Below, piece by piece: positions 1-10,826 of a stretch of 64,000 nt of DNA. The DNA is from Tomocerus qinae (taxonomy: Eukaryota; Arthropoda; Collembola; Entomobryomorpha; Tomoceridae): NCBI GenBank assembly GCA_020055645.1, contig CM034546.1:56482001-56546000 (forward strand), given 5' to 3'. Both the position numbers and the translations under genes were made by a program. The notes beneath the pieces are model-generated. The model had not been told where the DNA came from and searched no databases. It was given only the letters and a program-made list of their open reading frames with translations. Every line of letters starts with the position of its first letter. The first letter of the stretch is position 1.

Positions 1-260
1 TTTCGTTATACCTGATTCGGTAAAGTAATTTAACAGTTCTATAGAAGACATTAATTATTAATATATACATTTTGATATCACCTGCGAGTAGATAATTGTG
101 TAAATGGTATAATTATTATCGGCTTAGATAATGAAAAATGCTAGCGTGTTAGTCGCCCTTGGTTGCGTGTTTTGCAGTCAAATAGTCACCCATTTAAGAT
201 AATATAGGCAGGTATATTTCCTTCTTTTAAAACACGGCTTCATACTTAAATGATTAAGAA
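1..260. other. Intergenic, nothing recognised
   Basis: AT-rich sequence with no supported gene, repeat or RNA. It borders the short-period tandem array that follows. Confidence 0.5.
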
Positions 261-261
261 A

Positions 262-487
262 TGGGATAAAATTAGATAAACTTAATGAAATAAGATGAAA
301 TCAGATGAAATTGGATAAATTCGGATAAAATTAGATAAAAACGGATAAAATCGGATAAAACGGATTAAAACGCATTAAAACGGATTAAAACGGATAAAAT
401 CGGATAAAAACGAATAAAATTAGATAAAAACGGATAAAATCAGATAAAAAAGAATAAAATCGGATAAAATAAGATAAAATCGGATAA
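262..487. repeat. Degenerate short-period tandem array (GGATAAAAT-type)
   Basis: About 225 bp of head-to-tail copies of a 10-11 base unit around CGGATAAAAT, with variants AGATAAAAT, CGGATTAAAA and AGATGAAAT. It is a minisatellite-like array with no coding capacity. The unit drifts along the array, with GATGAAAT-type units at the left and GGATTAAAAC in the middle. Confidence 0.85.
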
Positions 488-718
488 CATTGTATGACAC
501 TCCAAGCCTTAAATAGCCATAAACATCGGTTTCAAAGATCTTTCTGATTCACTTGTCTAAATTTTGGCGCTACCCGTGAATATAGGTTGGTTAAAATGGC
601 TTTTATGAAATTTTGGAAACTAGCTGTATACATGCTTGTTATTAAAGCAACTGAGTTGGAGTTTCTTAATTTATCCGGCTTGTAGCTAGACTTTCTGAAA
701 ATCATGTCTTAATTAGGG

Positions 719-885
719 TATCGTCTGCCTAATATTACAACGTAACAAGCCATTTCATCATGACTGCTACAAAGTAACAAACCATTTTATCATGGCTGAG
801 ACAAAGTAACAAACCATTTTATCATGGCTGCGACAATGTAACAAACCTAACTCCTGATACATTGGTTTGTTACATTGTCGCGGTA
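719..885. mobile_element. MITE remnant with 32-bp internal repeats (family shared with 49131)
   Basis: It begins with TATCGTCTGCCTAATATTAC and then holds about three direct copies of a 32-bp unit containing GTAACAAACCATTTTATCATGG. An inverted copy, GGTTTGTTAC, lies near the right end. The same left terminus and internal units occur in the better-preserved element at 49131-49273, whose right end is the inverted terminus GCAGACGATA. The right terminal repeat is lost in this copy. It is probably a non-autonomous DNA transposon remnant. Confidence 0.6.
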
Positions 886-946
886 ATAACGAATATACGG
901 CAATGACAACTTCTCCCAGCTCCTGACTACTACCTTATAGACCTGA

Positions 947-1022
947 GGCGCTCCAGAGATTCGAACTCCAGACCTCAGCCTGAGAAGCGGCTGTTTAGAC
1001 CACTAGACAGACCTGTACGCCC
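947..1022 (-). tRNA. tRNA-like pol III element (degenerate tRNA or SINE head)
   Basis: On the minus strand 76 nt resemble a tRNA. There is an A-box-like TGTCTAGTGG, as in tRNA-Glu-type genes, and a canonical B-box core GTTCGAATC. A T-arm of five pairs forms if two G-U pairs are allowed. The acceptor GGCGTAC pairs with GAGCGCC apart from one mismatch. The anticodon arm is irregular: CAGCC/GGCTG would enclose an eight-base loop and compete with the D-stem. No anticodon is assigned. A pseudo-tRNA or a tRNA-derived SINE head is more likely than a working tRNA. Confidence 0.4.
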
Positions 1023-1025
1023 TGG

Positions 1026-1699
1026 AAACATTATGGTCTACATCTACTGCAATTACGCAGTTTTGGTATCGCAAAATGCTACAAATTTGTGTATTAAAAT
1101 GTATATAGTAATTCCATAATAATTTTGAGAGATGCTGCTTTGTATGTTTTTACTAGATTGCGATGTCTACTTTCGGTATCGTTTTCTTCCTTGAATTCTA
1201 AAAATTGTTCTGTAATATAAAGCTGTAACAAAACGTATAACTTAAACCAAAATGCAAAACTAGTATTTCTGAAGTGAAATCAACACAAACAAGTTGAAAT
1301 TCTTTCTTTGTCAAAGCTCTGCGCGAGGCCCCAAAAGCGCGAGGTCCTGGGCAACTGCCCAGTCTGCCCATTGGGAAAGCCGCCTCTGCATCGTTTGATC
1401 ATAGTTAAAATACAACATTCCGCGTTTTATATTCATGTTCAAAATTCAATGCTATAAAACGTAATTTAATAAATGGACAACACAAACATTTAACACCATT
1501 TTATATTTGCTTTTCATAGGTGTGTTTATTTATTGGTTTTGTTTACATGATTTTTTTGAGACTATGACTCTTTAAACGTACCCATAATGTAGGTTTTTTG
1601 ATGACTTTTGTTACAAGGGATAATGTTTTATAAATATTATTAAATACATAATCCATCGCCTAACCTTAACTTACACTCGTTATATACTTACTCGTGGAG
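1026..1699. other. Intergenic, nothing recognised
   Basis: AT-rich sequence without a supported gene. A short GC-richer patch near 1320-1385 stands out by composition only. Confidence 0.4.
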
Positions 1700-1701
1700 T
1701 A

Positions 1702-1953
1702 AATCGTCCCATAAGGAACCAAATAGCCTATCTCCACTTTTCGTTTTGTGTACGAAATAGCCTATCTCCATTTTTCGTTTTGTGGACGAAATAGCCTACC
1801 TCCATTTTTCGTTTTGTGGACGAAATAGCCTATCTCCATAGTCTTGACACTCTCTACATACATGGCGCAGCATTTAGGCTACATGGCGTTTAGGCTATTT
1901 CGTCCACATAACGAAAAGTGGAGATAGGCTATTTGGTTCCTTAAGGGACGAAA
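1702..1953. mobile_element. MITE with long terminal inverted repeats and TA duplication (mariner-like)
   Basis: The left end (AATCGTCCCATAAGGAACC...) and the right end read in reverse (TTTCGTCCCTTAAGGAACC...) form a near-perfect inverted repeat of about 45 bp. It is flanked by TA on both sides (1700-1701 and 1954-1955). The interior holds about three direct copies of a 34-bp unit ending in CGTTTTGTGGA. A TA target and no coding capacity fit a Tc1/mariner-type non-autonomous element. Confidence 0.8.
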
Positions 1954-2703
1954 TACTACACATTTTCAGATGGCTGCCTATCAGACTGTCAGCAAGATTA
2001 GAACATAAAATTCATCTTTACTATATTCTCTAAAGAATACTTTCATACAAAATTCATGTTTGGGCCGTATATGTTAAAATTAATTTGCATTAAAAAATAT
2101 GAATAGAATAATTTACAGATAGGAATGAAATGCAAAAGTTTAATAATATTAGCGGTATTTACTTTTCATCTGAACTAATAAAGAAATGGGCCTTTTTTAT
2201 GGTGCAATATCTTAATTGTAATTTAAATTTAACATATCAGATTTAAATTCATTCCTATAAGCAAATTGTTTTGATATTTTTGGCTGAATTTAGGCAGCGC
2301 AGTGGCACCTAATTGCCGTCTCCATTGTTGCCAGTTCATCTTATACCACTTAAAAACGAGGCGAGGAATCACAGACTAAATTAAGACATTTTTATTTCAG
2401 TGTAGTGGATTACTATTTTCTATTATATAATCGTAGAGTGAGTAAACTTTATAGTGTAAATTTGAAATTTAGCGCGCTGTCAGCTCAATTGACCCAAGGA
2501 GACATTAATTACTAAATAATACCTTTCGAAATCGAATTGCGCATGCTGGGGCCTACCAGTATCTCTTCTCTATATAATAAACACAGAAGGAAAAAAACTT
2601 ACCAATCTATCTATATATGTATGTGTGGTAGGACATCCTAGGGAACCTGCATATATTGCGTAACTCAAAACCCACTCTTCCATGTGCAACGCAAGTGCTG
2701 ACT

Positions 2704-2812
2704 GCAACACTTTTGAGTACCTCCTCCTCTCATCAACTGCACACGTAATATATGCACATTCCCTAGAAACAAAAATGCGCATGTTCACTTCCTCTAAACT
2801 GTCGAAATAAGT
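2704..2812. repeat. Direct repeat, copy 1 (partner at 3250)
   Basis: This segment includes CATCAACTGCACACGTAATA followed by TATGCAC and recurs about 545 bp downstream with the same order of blocks: CACTTTTG, CATCAACTGCACACG, ATGCGNATG, CACTTCCTCT. It looks like two diverged copies of one dispersed repeat. No coding potential is supported in it or in the sequence between the copies. Confidence 0.6.
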
Positions 2813-3249
2813 GCGAGTGGTTTCATACTAATCCACCCTAATTTTCAGCAATTTCGAATGCGTGTAAAGTGCTCTGCTCTGTTGTGAGGGGTGAAATTGT
2901 AATTTTCCTTTTTGACCGCTACGATTTACATTCACCACCATTTTAGTTCATTCTGGTATTTGATTTAAGAAATAAAGACACAAGCTAAGTGCATCTGCTG
3001 TTTCTTCATTAAAAGGAAAAATTCTCAGCTTCTTATTGATATTTAGATCTGACTGAAATTGACAATGGAACTGATACGCGTTGTCATTTTTTTTGATTTG
3101 AACACTGGTGACTGGAACTGTCGGTGACTGAATTTGGTCATATATAGCGTTCTGAATACTGCCGCTGATTGGTACCTATTTAACCTATTATCTATTTCAA
3201 GCTTATCTGTTGTAGCTGTTAGAAATTATTCATTTGGTTAGTTATTACT

Positions 3250-3360
3250 GTGACACTTTTGGGTAACTTTTCCTCCCATCAACTGCACACGTAATATATG
3301 CACGTTCCTTAAAAGCAAGATGCGTATGAATGCCACTTCCTCTTAATCACTGAAATGAGT
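3250..3360. repeat. Direct repeat, copy 2 (partner at 2704)
   Basis: Second copy of the roughly 110-bp repeat, in the same orientation, diverged by substitutions and small indels. The flanking sequence from 3361 to about 4050 is AT-rich and contains no supported gene. Confidence 0.6.
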
Positions 3361-4050
3361 CGTTTCAAAATATTATAACATCAAAACATAATAGAAATTT
3401 ACATAAGGTGATTATTGGTGATTGAATGGAGATGATTAGCGAAACGGGACATTTCAAAATATTAGGCGTATTAATTAGCATATTTCAAAACCACTAATCG
3501 AAATTGGTTCTGCTGTATATATCGACAAATTTATGTCCCATTTTTTAATAGAGCTGATATTACTTTTTACTGCCCCCTTTATTTCTTCGTGCCAGTTTGT
3601 ACACCTTTTTGCAGAATTAAATAACTGAGGACCACTATTTATTCGTATAGTGTACTCATTGGATTTGTACATTTTTCTAAAATTTAGGGAATCTTATTTT
3701 TCTGATTTTAGATGTGAACTTTTTGGAGTCTATTAAAAATGGAGTCTTTTATTATTGCCTGTATTTGGTGCTACGATTACGATCTACCTACAGTTATTAT
3801 TTTTGTTTAGGAACTTCCTTTTGAACAGAAAGTTGGCATTTTTCCAACCGCTGTAGAAAATTAAAGTATATTTAAAATATTGTATTTACAAAGTTAACAT
3901 AATAACTTAAGGGAAATACCGATGATATTTTCGGAATTGTTTTTATTACTGTGATTGGTGGCCTGCTGAATTCCTCTTGAGTGCTAGGTTCACTCCTTTT
4001 AGCTGGGTTCACTAGTTTATAATAATTTCAATATTAGTAATTTTGTGCAA

Positions 4051-4133
4051 CCTCCTGTAACAGGAGCATCCAGAAAGTGACATCCGATGGATTCTGCTTC
4101 CTTTGCAATCCGCTGGGCTAACTCTGGACGGCT
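4051..4133 (-). pseudogene. Relict exon of a 3-hydroxyisobutyrate dehydrogenase-like gene
   Basis: On the minus strand a short open stretch encodes RPELAQRIAKEAESIG followed by CHFLDAPVTGG. The DAPVTGG element matches the DxPxSGG-type substrate-binding motif of the beta-hydroxyacid dehydrogenase family (HIBADH, glyoxylate reductase). A plausible acceptor (AACTAG) and donor (GAG|GTTGCAC) border it, so it looks like one internal exon. No other exon, such as a Rossmann-fold exon, was found nearby. It is most likely a stranded exon or pseudogene fragment. A functional gene with very distant exons cannot be excluded. Confidence 0.5.
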
Positions 4134-4299
4134 AGTTATTAATATTCTACTTACTATAAATAGAGTTGGTTGCCCGATAGTAACGAATAATGAAAGCATC
4201 TTTGCAATTACTGTTTTTAGTGCGTCTGTTCTAATATGTTTGTCTGCCTGTTTCTATAGATTGTATACATTTAGTTTTTGAAAACACTTAAGTGAACGT

Positions 4300-6234
4300 T
4301 TATGACATCCGCCGGAAACACATGATTTTCTCTTGGTACATCTTTGGCCACTTGACGACGGTTTTTAGCTGGTTTCGAAGATTTACCATGTATTTTATCA
4401 CCATCAATTTACAATGCCACAACCGTTCCAGTAGAAGAGTGATGAATGATCCAAGTAGAAAGTAACCACAAACAAAGAAAATAGTATGGACTTTCATGCC
4501 CAGACTGATAGGCAATATCTGATATTCTTTGTGCTTCAGTTGTGAATGGGATATTACATCTTCCAAATCATCAATAAATTCCCATTGTTGCTTGAAATAT
4601 TTTAGAAAACCTCTCTCTTGCATGACTTGGAAATATGATTTGAATTTATAACGGTAGCAGTATCGGAAACTATAAGACATCGGCTGACTTAGACCACTTT
4701 CCTTTACGGTCATACAAATTCCGTCAGAAGATATTTTTGAAGGTATTAAGGGCACAGAGTGTTGACTTTTCTCTGCAATATATGTAGCAAATAGTTTCAT
4801 TGAGAAGTTGGTCAACATTTTCCAAGAAAATTTCAAGAAGTTCATTTTAATGTCTTCATATGTTGCATCAGATTGCCAATCAAATCTGTAGACACTTGAA
4901 TTCATCTTGTCCAGAATTTTATACTTCTCAAAATATTCGCGTTTCTTCTCATTCAAACTCCGCCTTATGTCTTTCTGTAAGAACAATTTGAATCCATTTT
5001 CCACGAGATCTTTAAAGTCTACAAATTGTTTTCTGTCTGGAGGTGCAATAATCTCGCTTGTTATCCACGTTTCATATTGAGTAGCAATTACAAATCCCAT
5101 GGACACAATTACCAAATACAAAATGTTCCTCCTTTTATTGGAAACATCTTGATTTAAAAGGACGGCTATTGTGGATACAAAAATGAACTCTAATTTCTTG
5201 TAGAAAGTGGAAATTCTAAAGCCTAAAACATAAAATGAAATCGGGAATAGCGAAAATATCAGCCACCAGCAATAATCATCAAATGTATTTTGAATCAGAA
5301 CTGTCAAAGGGATGTCAAGGAATTCAGGGTTGGCTTCACAGTAATAAGGAATTAACTCTTGAAAGTATTCAACAAAAAGAGTTCTGTACCATGATACAAT
5401 ATAAGTGCTGGTATAAGATCTTAATATCCAAATGACTCCACATCGACGATGTTCTAATTTTAGATCTTCATATCGCCTTGCATAAATGGCAGTGAAGTTC
5501 AATCTTTCAGCCATCAATTCAACAGCTCTCACCGAATTTAAACATATATGATTTAAACGGTGAATTTTTATTGAATACAGCTCCATTTTACATTTTGGCA
5601 TTTTTCTAGGACCATTAAAGAAAAAGAAGCCAAAATAGCCACCAATTTGAATTCCATGACGATTCTCGTTTAAAGTATGCCAAACTCTTTCCCATTCTTC
5701 TTCGGAGTCTTCTGCTTTAATTGGGTAAAGAGTTAAGGACTTAACCCTCGGATAGTAGAGAACAGTCGTGTAAACTGAATATTTGCTTCCAACTTTCATC
5801 GCAAATATAAATAGAGATGCCACCAAATCTTTAATGAGATTTGATTGCCATTTTGGATTCATCCATTTCAACTCATCTTTAATCACAATTATGAATCTCG
5901 AATCGCGACGATTTATTTCTTTTCCAAAAGCTATGGCCAAATTTTTCAAATCAGGTTTTGGCTCAATTAGAATATTTACAGTGCACAAAGTTTTAGAGAG
6001 ATCCCGCGGATTATCCCGATGACGACCGAAGAGAGTTTTGTTATATTCTGATTTTGCCAAGGTCCATGGTTGTCCATTTTGGTTAGACAGGATAAAATCT
6101 CTCTGCCATTCGGATTGATAGAAAGTAACCATGTTAAAATCACAATTACTATAGAACGACAAATTTCGAAAGCAGTTGATGTGGTTTATAATAATAAAAA
6201 TTAAAAATACTACAGTTAAACATATGGAGTACAT
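4300..6234 (-). CDS. Ionotropic receptor-like protein, IR-A1
   Basis: An intronless reading frame of 644 residues. It has a signal-peptide-like start (residues 1-21, hydrophobic, ending HINC). A divergent extracellular/ligand-binding part follows. Then come the iGluR-type membrane block, with TM1 about 319-338, a pore-like hydrophobic stretch 349-361 and TM2 371-388, the second ligand-binding lobe about 400-575, and a last TM about 581-602 before a short basic tail. This order is that of iGluR-derived IR chemoreceptors, and the sequence is very divergent. It shares SNQNxQxWT, a DxSKxxCxVN block and the C-terminal architecture with IR-A2 at 45058-46953. Likely role: a ligand-gated cation channel subunit in sensory neurons. 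The ligand is unknown. Start chosen at the only upstream ATG giving a signal peptide. Confidence 0.75.
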   Translation of the reverse strand: MYSICLTVVFLIFIIINHINCFRNLSFYSNCDFNMVTFYQSEWQRDFILSNQNGQPWTLAKSEYNKTLFGRHRDNPRDLSKTLCTVNILIEPKPDLKNLAIAFGKEINRRDSRFIIVIKDELKWMNPKWQSNLIKDLVASLFIFAMKVGSKYSVYTTVLYYPRVKSLTLYPIKAEDSEEEWERVWHTLNENRHGIQIGGYFGFFFFNGPRKMPKCKMELYSIKIHRLNHICLNSVRAVELMAERLNFTAIYARRYEDLKLEHRRCGVIWILRSYTSTYIVSWYRTLFVEYFQELIPYYCEANPEFLDIPLTVLIQNTFDDYCWWLIFSLFPISFYVLGFRISTFYKKLEFIFVSTIAVLLNQDVSNKRRNILYLVIVSMGFVIATQYETWITSEIIAPPDRKQFVDFKDLVENGFKLFLQKDIRRSLNEKKREYFEKYKILDKMNSSVYRFDWQSDATYEDIKMNFLKFSWKMLTNFSMKLFATYIAEKSQHSVPLIPSKISSDGICMTVKESGLSQPMSYSFRYCYRYKFKSYFQVMQERGFLKYFKQQWEFIDDLEDVISHSQLKHKEYQILPISLGMKVHTIFFVCGYFLLGSFITLLLERLWHCKLMVIKYMVNLRNQLKTVVKWPKMYQEKIMCFRRMS

Positions 6235-6239
6235 TTTAA

Positions 6240-7660
6240 CACTAATTTTTTCTCTCTTCTAGTTATATCTGAACGATGCTAAGTAAGAGAAATAATGGGT
6301 TTTAGACAGCTTATTTACATTAAGAAGTTATTTACGTAGCCAGTAAGGCACCAATGAGGTAGCCAAGGCTAACCGATATTATCATAATAGCAACCATCGA
6401 CCAACAACTATCTATATAACCATATTATAAAGCACACCATGCTAAAGAATATTATTACTGGTAATCGGTTTGCCTGTATTCTGTATGTTATTAATACTTA
6501 TGCACTTAAGCACAATAATGTTTGCAAAATTTGTGGTACGAACGTTTTGGAAATACAATGCGAGAAAATAGTTCAACGAATCATAAAATTCTTCTTTTCG
6601 ATAGTATTTATCCATTATATGCCACTGGTGATTAAATTGAGAAACCAATTAAATTTTTGAAATTGTAACATAATCAAGCGAAATTTTATTTGATGTAGGT
6701 AAATAGTGTTCCCGATGGGTTACAAAATCAGGACATGAAATACCCAAAAACCGAGTTTTTACGTGGGTTTTTAGGGTAGTAAACAGCAAAAACTCAGGTT
6801 TATTGGCAGGGGTTTCCTCACCAAAAGCAAAATCCTATGGATTTTTCATGCCCTGTCCAAGAGTTTCGAGGTATCAATCGAAAGCTGACAAAAACCCCGA
6901 AGTCGCCAAATGTAGAGAGAAGGAAATGGCATTTTGGAAGCCATGGAGAAAACCATCTACATATATCAAATAAAATTGATCATATTGGGAAAATGTAAAT
7001 GTGTGAGTGTAACATGTTTTGCATAATAAGCTGCAGATGTATCTTAAGTTTAAAAAAAATATTTCCAAAACCGGAAAATTTATTTTCTATAGTATAAATA
7101 ATTCAAAGTGTCTAAGCCATACCACGAGTAATGCAAAAAAGCTCCTCCAAAATTCTATATATCGATTTTGTTCATATAAATTAAGTCTTAATATATGATA
7201 AGCCATAGAAATCAGATGGAATAAGGTAGAAGCATTGCCAACGACACGTTAGGCATTTTCAATTGCGTGATTAAGTTTTATATAAAATACATATAATATG
7301 CAAGGGCTACTTATTACATCACAATTTACATACATATTTACTCAAACTTCTTTATATTATAACTTTTATAACAATCTCATACGATGTCGATTAAATACCA
7401 ACGACTACATGTTAATAACTTACTCGGCTATCTTTTTAGTTAAATACATACCCGAAGCTTTAAGATTAGGAACAACATTAACACTTTCTGATATACTGTA
7501 ATATGGATGGATTTTAACTTTATTGAAACCGGAAATATTTTAACGGGAAGCAAATAATATAATAATTTCCTACACTAAACTGTTCATGCATTAAATAGGC
7601 ATTAATGAACGCGTGTGTAAGCTCTTCCTTATTTTGGCTTCTGCAGGAAGTAAAAACATC
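6240..7660. other. Intergenic, nothing recognised
   Basis: About 1.4 kb between IR-A1 (minus) and the hAT-type MITE upstream of IR-B1. It is AT-rich, and the short open frames in it lack coding character. It should contain the IR-A1 promoter, but no clear core motif is visible. Confidence 0.45.
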
Positions 7661-7668
7661 ATTCTATT

Positions 7669-8062
7669 CAGTGTTGTACAGTTGACCACTTTTTTGCATT
7701 TTGACCGGGCCACTGGTCAAAATGGTCAAAATGGACAAAATATCAGTATACAGTTACTTAGGCTAGCAAAGCATATTTAAAATATTTAGAGAATGAAATA
7801 TGGTCTAAAACCAATGAAACACTATTCTACTGACATCAGACTACATAATGACACTCTCTAATCATTTTTAAGTGCAATCTTTAGAAAGTTATTTTCGTTG
7901 TTTACTGTTGCAGTAAAAGCTACCTTGGGGTCTCAATCAACCCCAATAAGGCATTTTGTCCATTTTGACCATTTTGACCACTTTTTGAGTGTATTTTGAA
8001 CGGCCATTTTGACCATTATGACCATTATGACCACTAGTGGTTATAACCACTGCACAACACTG
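7669..8062. mobile_element. hAT-type MITE, 394 bp, with exact 8-bp target duplication
   Basis: The ends are CAGTGTTGTACAG and CTGCACAACACTG (inverted), and ATTCTATT is duplicated exactly at 7661-7668 and 8063-8070. An 8-bp duplication and CANNG-type termini are the hAT signature. The interior carries many copies of the word TTTTGACCA/TGGTCAAAA in both orientations, forming subterminal repeats. There is no transposase, so it is non-autonomous. It ends 26 bp upstream of the TATA box assigned to IR-B1. Confidence 0.9.
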
Positions 8063-8087
8063 ATTCTATTATAAAGGTGTCAGAGGG

Positions 8088-8097
8088 TATATAAAGG
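8088..8097 (+). promoter_or_regulatory. TATA box, candidate IR-B1 core promoter
   Basis: TATATAAAGG lies 205 bp upstream of the IR-B1 ATG, followed at the usual distance by a pyrimidine-rich TCTTCCTCG that could hold the start site. It is immediately downstream of the hAT MITE. Assignment is by position and consensus only. Confidence 0.5.
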
Positions 8098-8301
8098 ACG
8101 TAGTCCAAACTCTTCCTCGTTTATCTTCTAATAGTCTTTTCGAGATGAAACAATAATACTTACAATTGAAATTCTTGTATTTGGCTTTAGTAACCTTAAA
8201 AATAATAAATCTTTAAAATTTTGTTTTTAACAATATAACTGACCAAACCATAGCAAAAACTAATAACAGTTAATTTATTGCTTCAAGTTTTGCAAATCAA
8301 A

Positions 8302-10728
8302 ATGAATATTCTTTTATTGTTGATTTTTTTGGTTACCAAATTTTGTTCAGGATGGAAATTGAGAGAAGTGATGCAACTTGAAAAAGATTGCTATATTAAT
8401 CTCATATTTCAACAAGACGCATTCAATAAAAACTGGGAAGAATCAATTAATGCTGAATTGGAGATAATAGATATACCTTTTGCATTTACCAAATTAAGAA
8501 AACTTTTTCCCTATGGGGACTGTTCACCCTTGAACGTGCTACAGCCATTAGTAAATTATATCCACTCTGACCTTGGTGTTAATTGCATGAAAGTAATACA
8601 AAAACACAAATTAAGAATATCGTCTCCACGTCTTCTGAGTCGTTTTGTTTGTGTGGCCCATATAATAGTTAATTTCAATCCTACACATTTCATGGACAAC
8701 ATGTTAATAAATTATATCAGTGAGGTTTCTTCCAACCAAGAAGAATATTCCCGCCTCAGAGGGGTAAATGTGCGAAAATGGTTTAACGTTGGTGAATACT
8801 CTTCGGTTTATGTGTTAATAGACAATGATATTGTAGAGCTGAAAAAATCAAATTATAATTTCTTTTTTAACCAGCGGAGTAGATCACTGGCTAATGCCAA
8901 TATTATATACCAAATGCTTTGGTCGAAACCCTGGTTTTTGTTACATTTGTCAAAACATGTAAATGACAAAACTGTGTATTTTATTTGTCCTGAGTTTTAT
9001 CCAGAAGAAGCAGAATATAAAATGCAGTATAAATATAGTATAGTACATCTATGTTCCAAAAATAATTGTCTTATTCATCAACCGCGCAAGATTGCAATTA
9101 ATTACTTCATTAAAAGAAGTACAGTTGCACATTCAGCTACTTTGCTGATTTTGGATGACGAGATATCATTACGAGAAGAAAAGAAATACTTTTGTGGTCC
9201 GCCACTAAATGCATATTTTACAAATTATTTTTTCAATAACGAAGGAACCATGTCAATTGCCATTTCTTCAATTGTTTTCCAAAACTTCCCAAATTCTACG
9301 TTGACTCTCGAGTTTGAAATATGTGCAAAGAGAGGGAAAAGAAATACAGCCGTTTTTAGTTTTCAAAAAGATCCTACTCATCAATTCCATAGTTACCCAT
9401 ATCCTACTATTTCTATAATCCCAACATTTGAAGATTCATACAGTTTTATCTCTTGCGTCGTTTTGGAAGATGAAAAGTTGTCTTATTATGGATATATACA
9501 ACCCTTTGAATTTTATGCCTGGGTTGCTATCATTATTTCTACCATTCTCGTAATTTCTTTTGTTCATGGTGTAACCATTTGCAAAAAGGACAAAAGTTTT
9601 CCATTTATTATGATCTACTACGCATATTTTTTAGAGGTAAGCTATTCCTTACCAGAAAACGTAAGCAAAACAGTTTGGATTAAATTGGTCACCGGACCAT
9701 TACTGCTCATGCTCATTGTGCTTACTAACTGTTACAAGGGAATTATCACTACGGATTTAGTTGAGCCACGTCCGGTAAAACAAATTGAATCTATGGAACA
9801 TTTGGCGAATCTTTCGGGAATTATAGCTTTTGCAGCTCTCAAACAAAACAATGAATTTGAACCTTTTGACTTCCCCTTGACGCTTCAAAGTTACGTACTA
9901 AAATTATATTACTTCCAAAAAGTTGAGAGCAATTCCTCTGTCGCTGATCTACGTATTTACAAAAGCAAATGCTATTATTCCAATATTGGCAAGCTTCAAT
10001 TCCAAAACGAAAGCCAATACTCAGTTGAAGAAGCTTTGCAACATTTTAAATCTCATGTAAATATTAAACATCATTTCCAATTGACAAATTTAATCTATTT
10101 GTACCAATTGTGGTACAAAATAGAAAAAACTGCAGAGATAGAGGATAAGATAAAAAGTATGATTCAGTTTCCTCCAGGTTATCCAACCATCACTCCCCAA
10201 AAATGGCTGTCAAAATGCAATAACTCGGTCCTAATTCTCCGAAGTTCCCAATTGCATCGACTTCTTAACGATTCTTACTGGAATCCAAATAGCGGGGGGA
10301 TTGAACCAAAGAAAAAATTATACCAAGGAAAAGAAGAAAATCCATTTTTCCCAATCCCTATTTATACGGCACTTAATCATGAAAAGCTCCCAATGCTCAC
10401 TTCATTTTTTGCACAAAAATTGCTTACTCTGTGTCACTCGGGGATTTTTAACTTATGGCTTGCTCATCTACAATCCCACAATTTCACTACATGCAGAACA
10501 TGTTGGCTGCAAGATCCACCACGTCCATTGACATTTTATAATTCTAATGTCTCAACCATCTTTTACATTAGTTCATGCATTGCAATTGCATTTGTATCCG
10601 TATTCTTATGGGAAAATCGAGCTAGCATAAAAAAGGCACTAGTAGCTGTTTTGAAGACTTGCAAAAAGAATATTATGATTCTGCTACATTACATTTATGT
10701 AATTGGTAATGGAATCTGTAGAGATTAA
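8302..10728 (+). CDS. Ionotropic receptor-like protein, IR-B1
   Basis: An intronless frame of 808 residues starting at the first ATG (8302). The frame is open a few codons upstream, but only from a TTG. Signal peptide at about 1-17 (MNILLLLIFLVTKFCSG). Long extracellular N-part, then TM1 about 404-425, a re-entrant pore-like segment with YAYFLEVSYSLPE about 434-447, TM2 about 462-480 (WIKLVTGPLLLMLIVLTN), a second lobe starting YKGIITTDLVEP, and a final TM about 749-771. The order matches divergent iGluR-derived IRs. Its closest relative here is IR-B2, which shares EVSYSLP, KLVTGPLLLM, YKGIxxTD and a C-terminal CxxC-NSN block. It probably forms a chemosensory channel subunit. Ligand unknown. 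Confidence 0.78.
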   Translation: MNILLLLIFLVTKFCSGWKLREVMQLEKDCYINLIFQQDAFNKNWEESINAELEIIDIPFAFTKLRKLFPYGDCSPLNVLQPLVNYIHSDLGVNCMKVIQKHKLRISSPRLLSRFVCVAHIIVNFNPTHFMDNMLINYISEVSSNQEEYSRLRGVNVRKWFNVGEYSSVYVLIDNDIVELKKSNYNFFFNQRSRSLANANIIYQMLWSKPWFLLHLSKHVNDKTVYFICPEFYPEEAEYKMQYKYSIVHLCSKNNCLIHQPRKIAINYFIKRSTVAHSATLLILDDEISLREEKKYFCGPPLNAYFTNYFFNNEGTMSIAISSIVFQNFPNSTLTLEFEICAKRGKRNTAVFSFQKDPTHQFHSYPYPTISIIPTFEDSYSFISCVVLEDEKLSYYGYIQPFEFYAWVAIIISTILVISFVHGVTICKKDKSFPFIMIYYAYFLEVSYSLPENVSKTVWIKLVTGPLLLMLIVLTNCYKGIITTDLVEPRPVKQIESMEHLANLSGIIAFAALKQNNEFEPFDFPLTLQSYVLKLYYFQKVESNSSVADLRIYKSKCYYSNIGKLQFQNESQYSVEEALQHFKSHVNIKHHFQLTNLIYLYQLWYKIEKTAEIEDKIKSMIQFPPGYPTITPQKWLSKCNNSVLILRSSQLHRLLNDSYWNPNSGGIEPKKKLYQGKEENPFFPIPIYTALNHEKLPMLTSFFAQKLLTLCHSGIFNLWLAHLQSHNFTTCRTCWLQDPPRPLTFYNSNVSTIFYISSCIAIAFVSVFLWENRASIKKALVAVLKTCKKNIMILLHYIYVIGNGICRD

Positions 10729-10787
10729 ATCAATTTAGAAAGAGCTATCTGATTTGTCAATATGTTATACTAGGCGGTAACAGGACC

Positions 10788-10826
10788 CAGGTCCTGTAGT
10801 ACATGGGGCTAGTGCATCTACAAACA
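10788..10826. repeat. Flank repeat of LINE-1 with palindrome (partner at 13153)
   Basis: ACAGGACCCAGGTCCTGT is a near-perfect palindrome followed by a GCTAGTG motif. A similar block (ACAGGACCCAAGTCCTGT, then GCTAGTG) lies beyond the 3' side of the retroelement at about 13153-13192. It may be an old duplication enclosing the LINE or part of an outer element. Confidence 0.5.
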
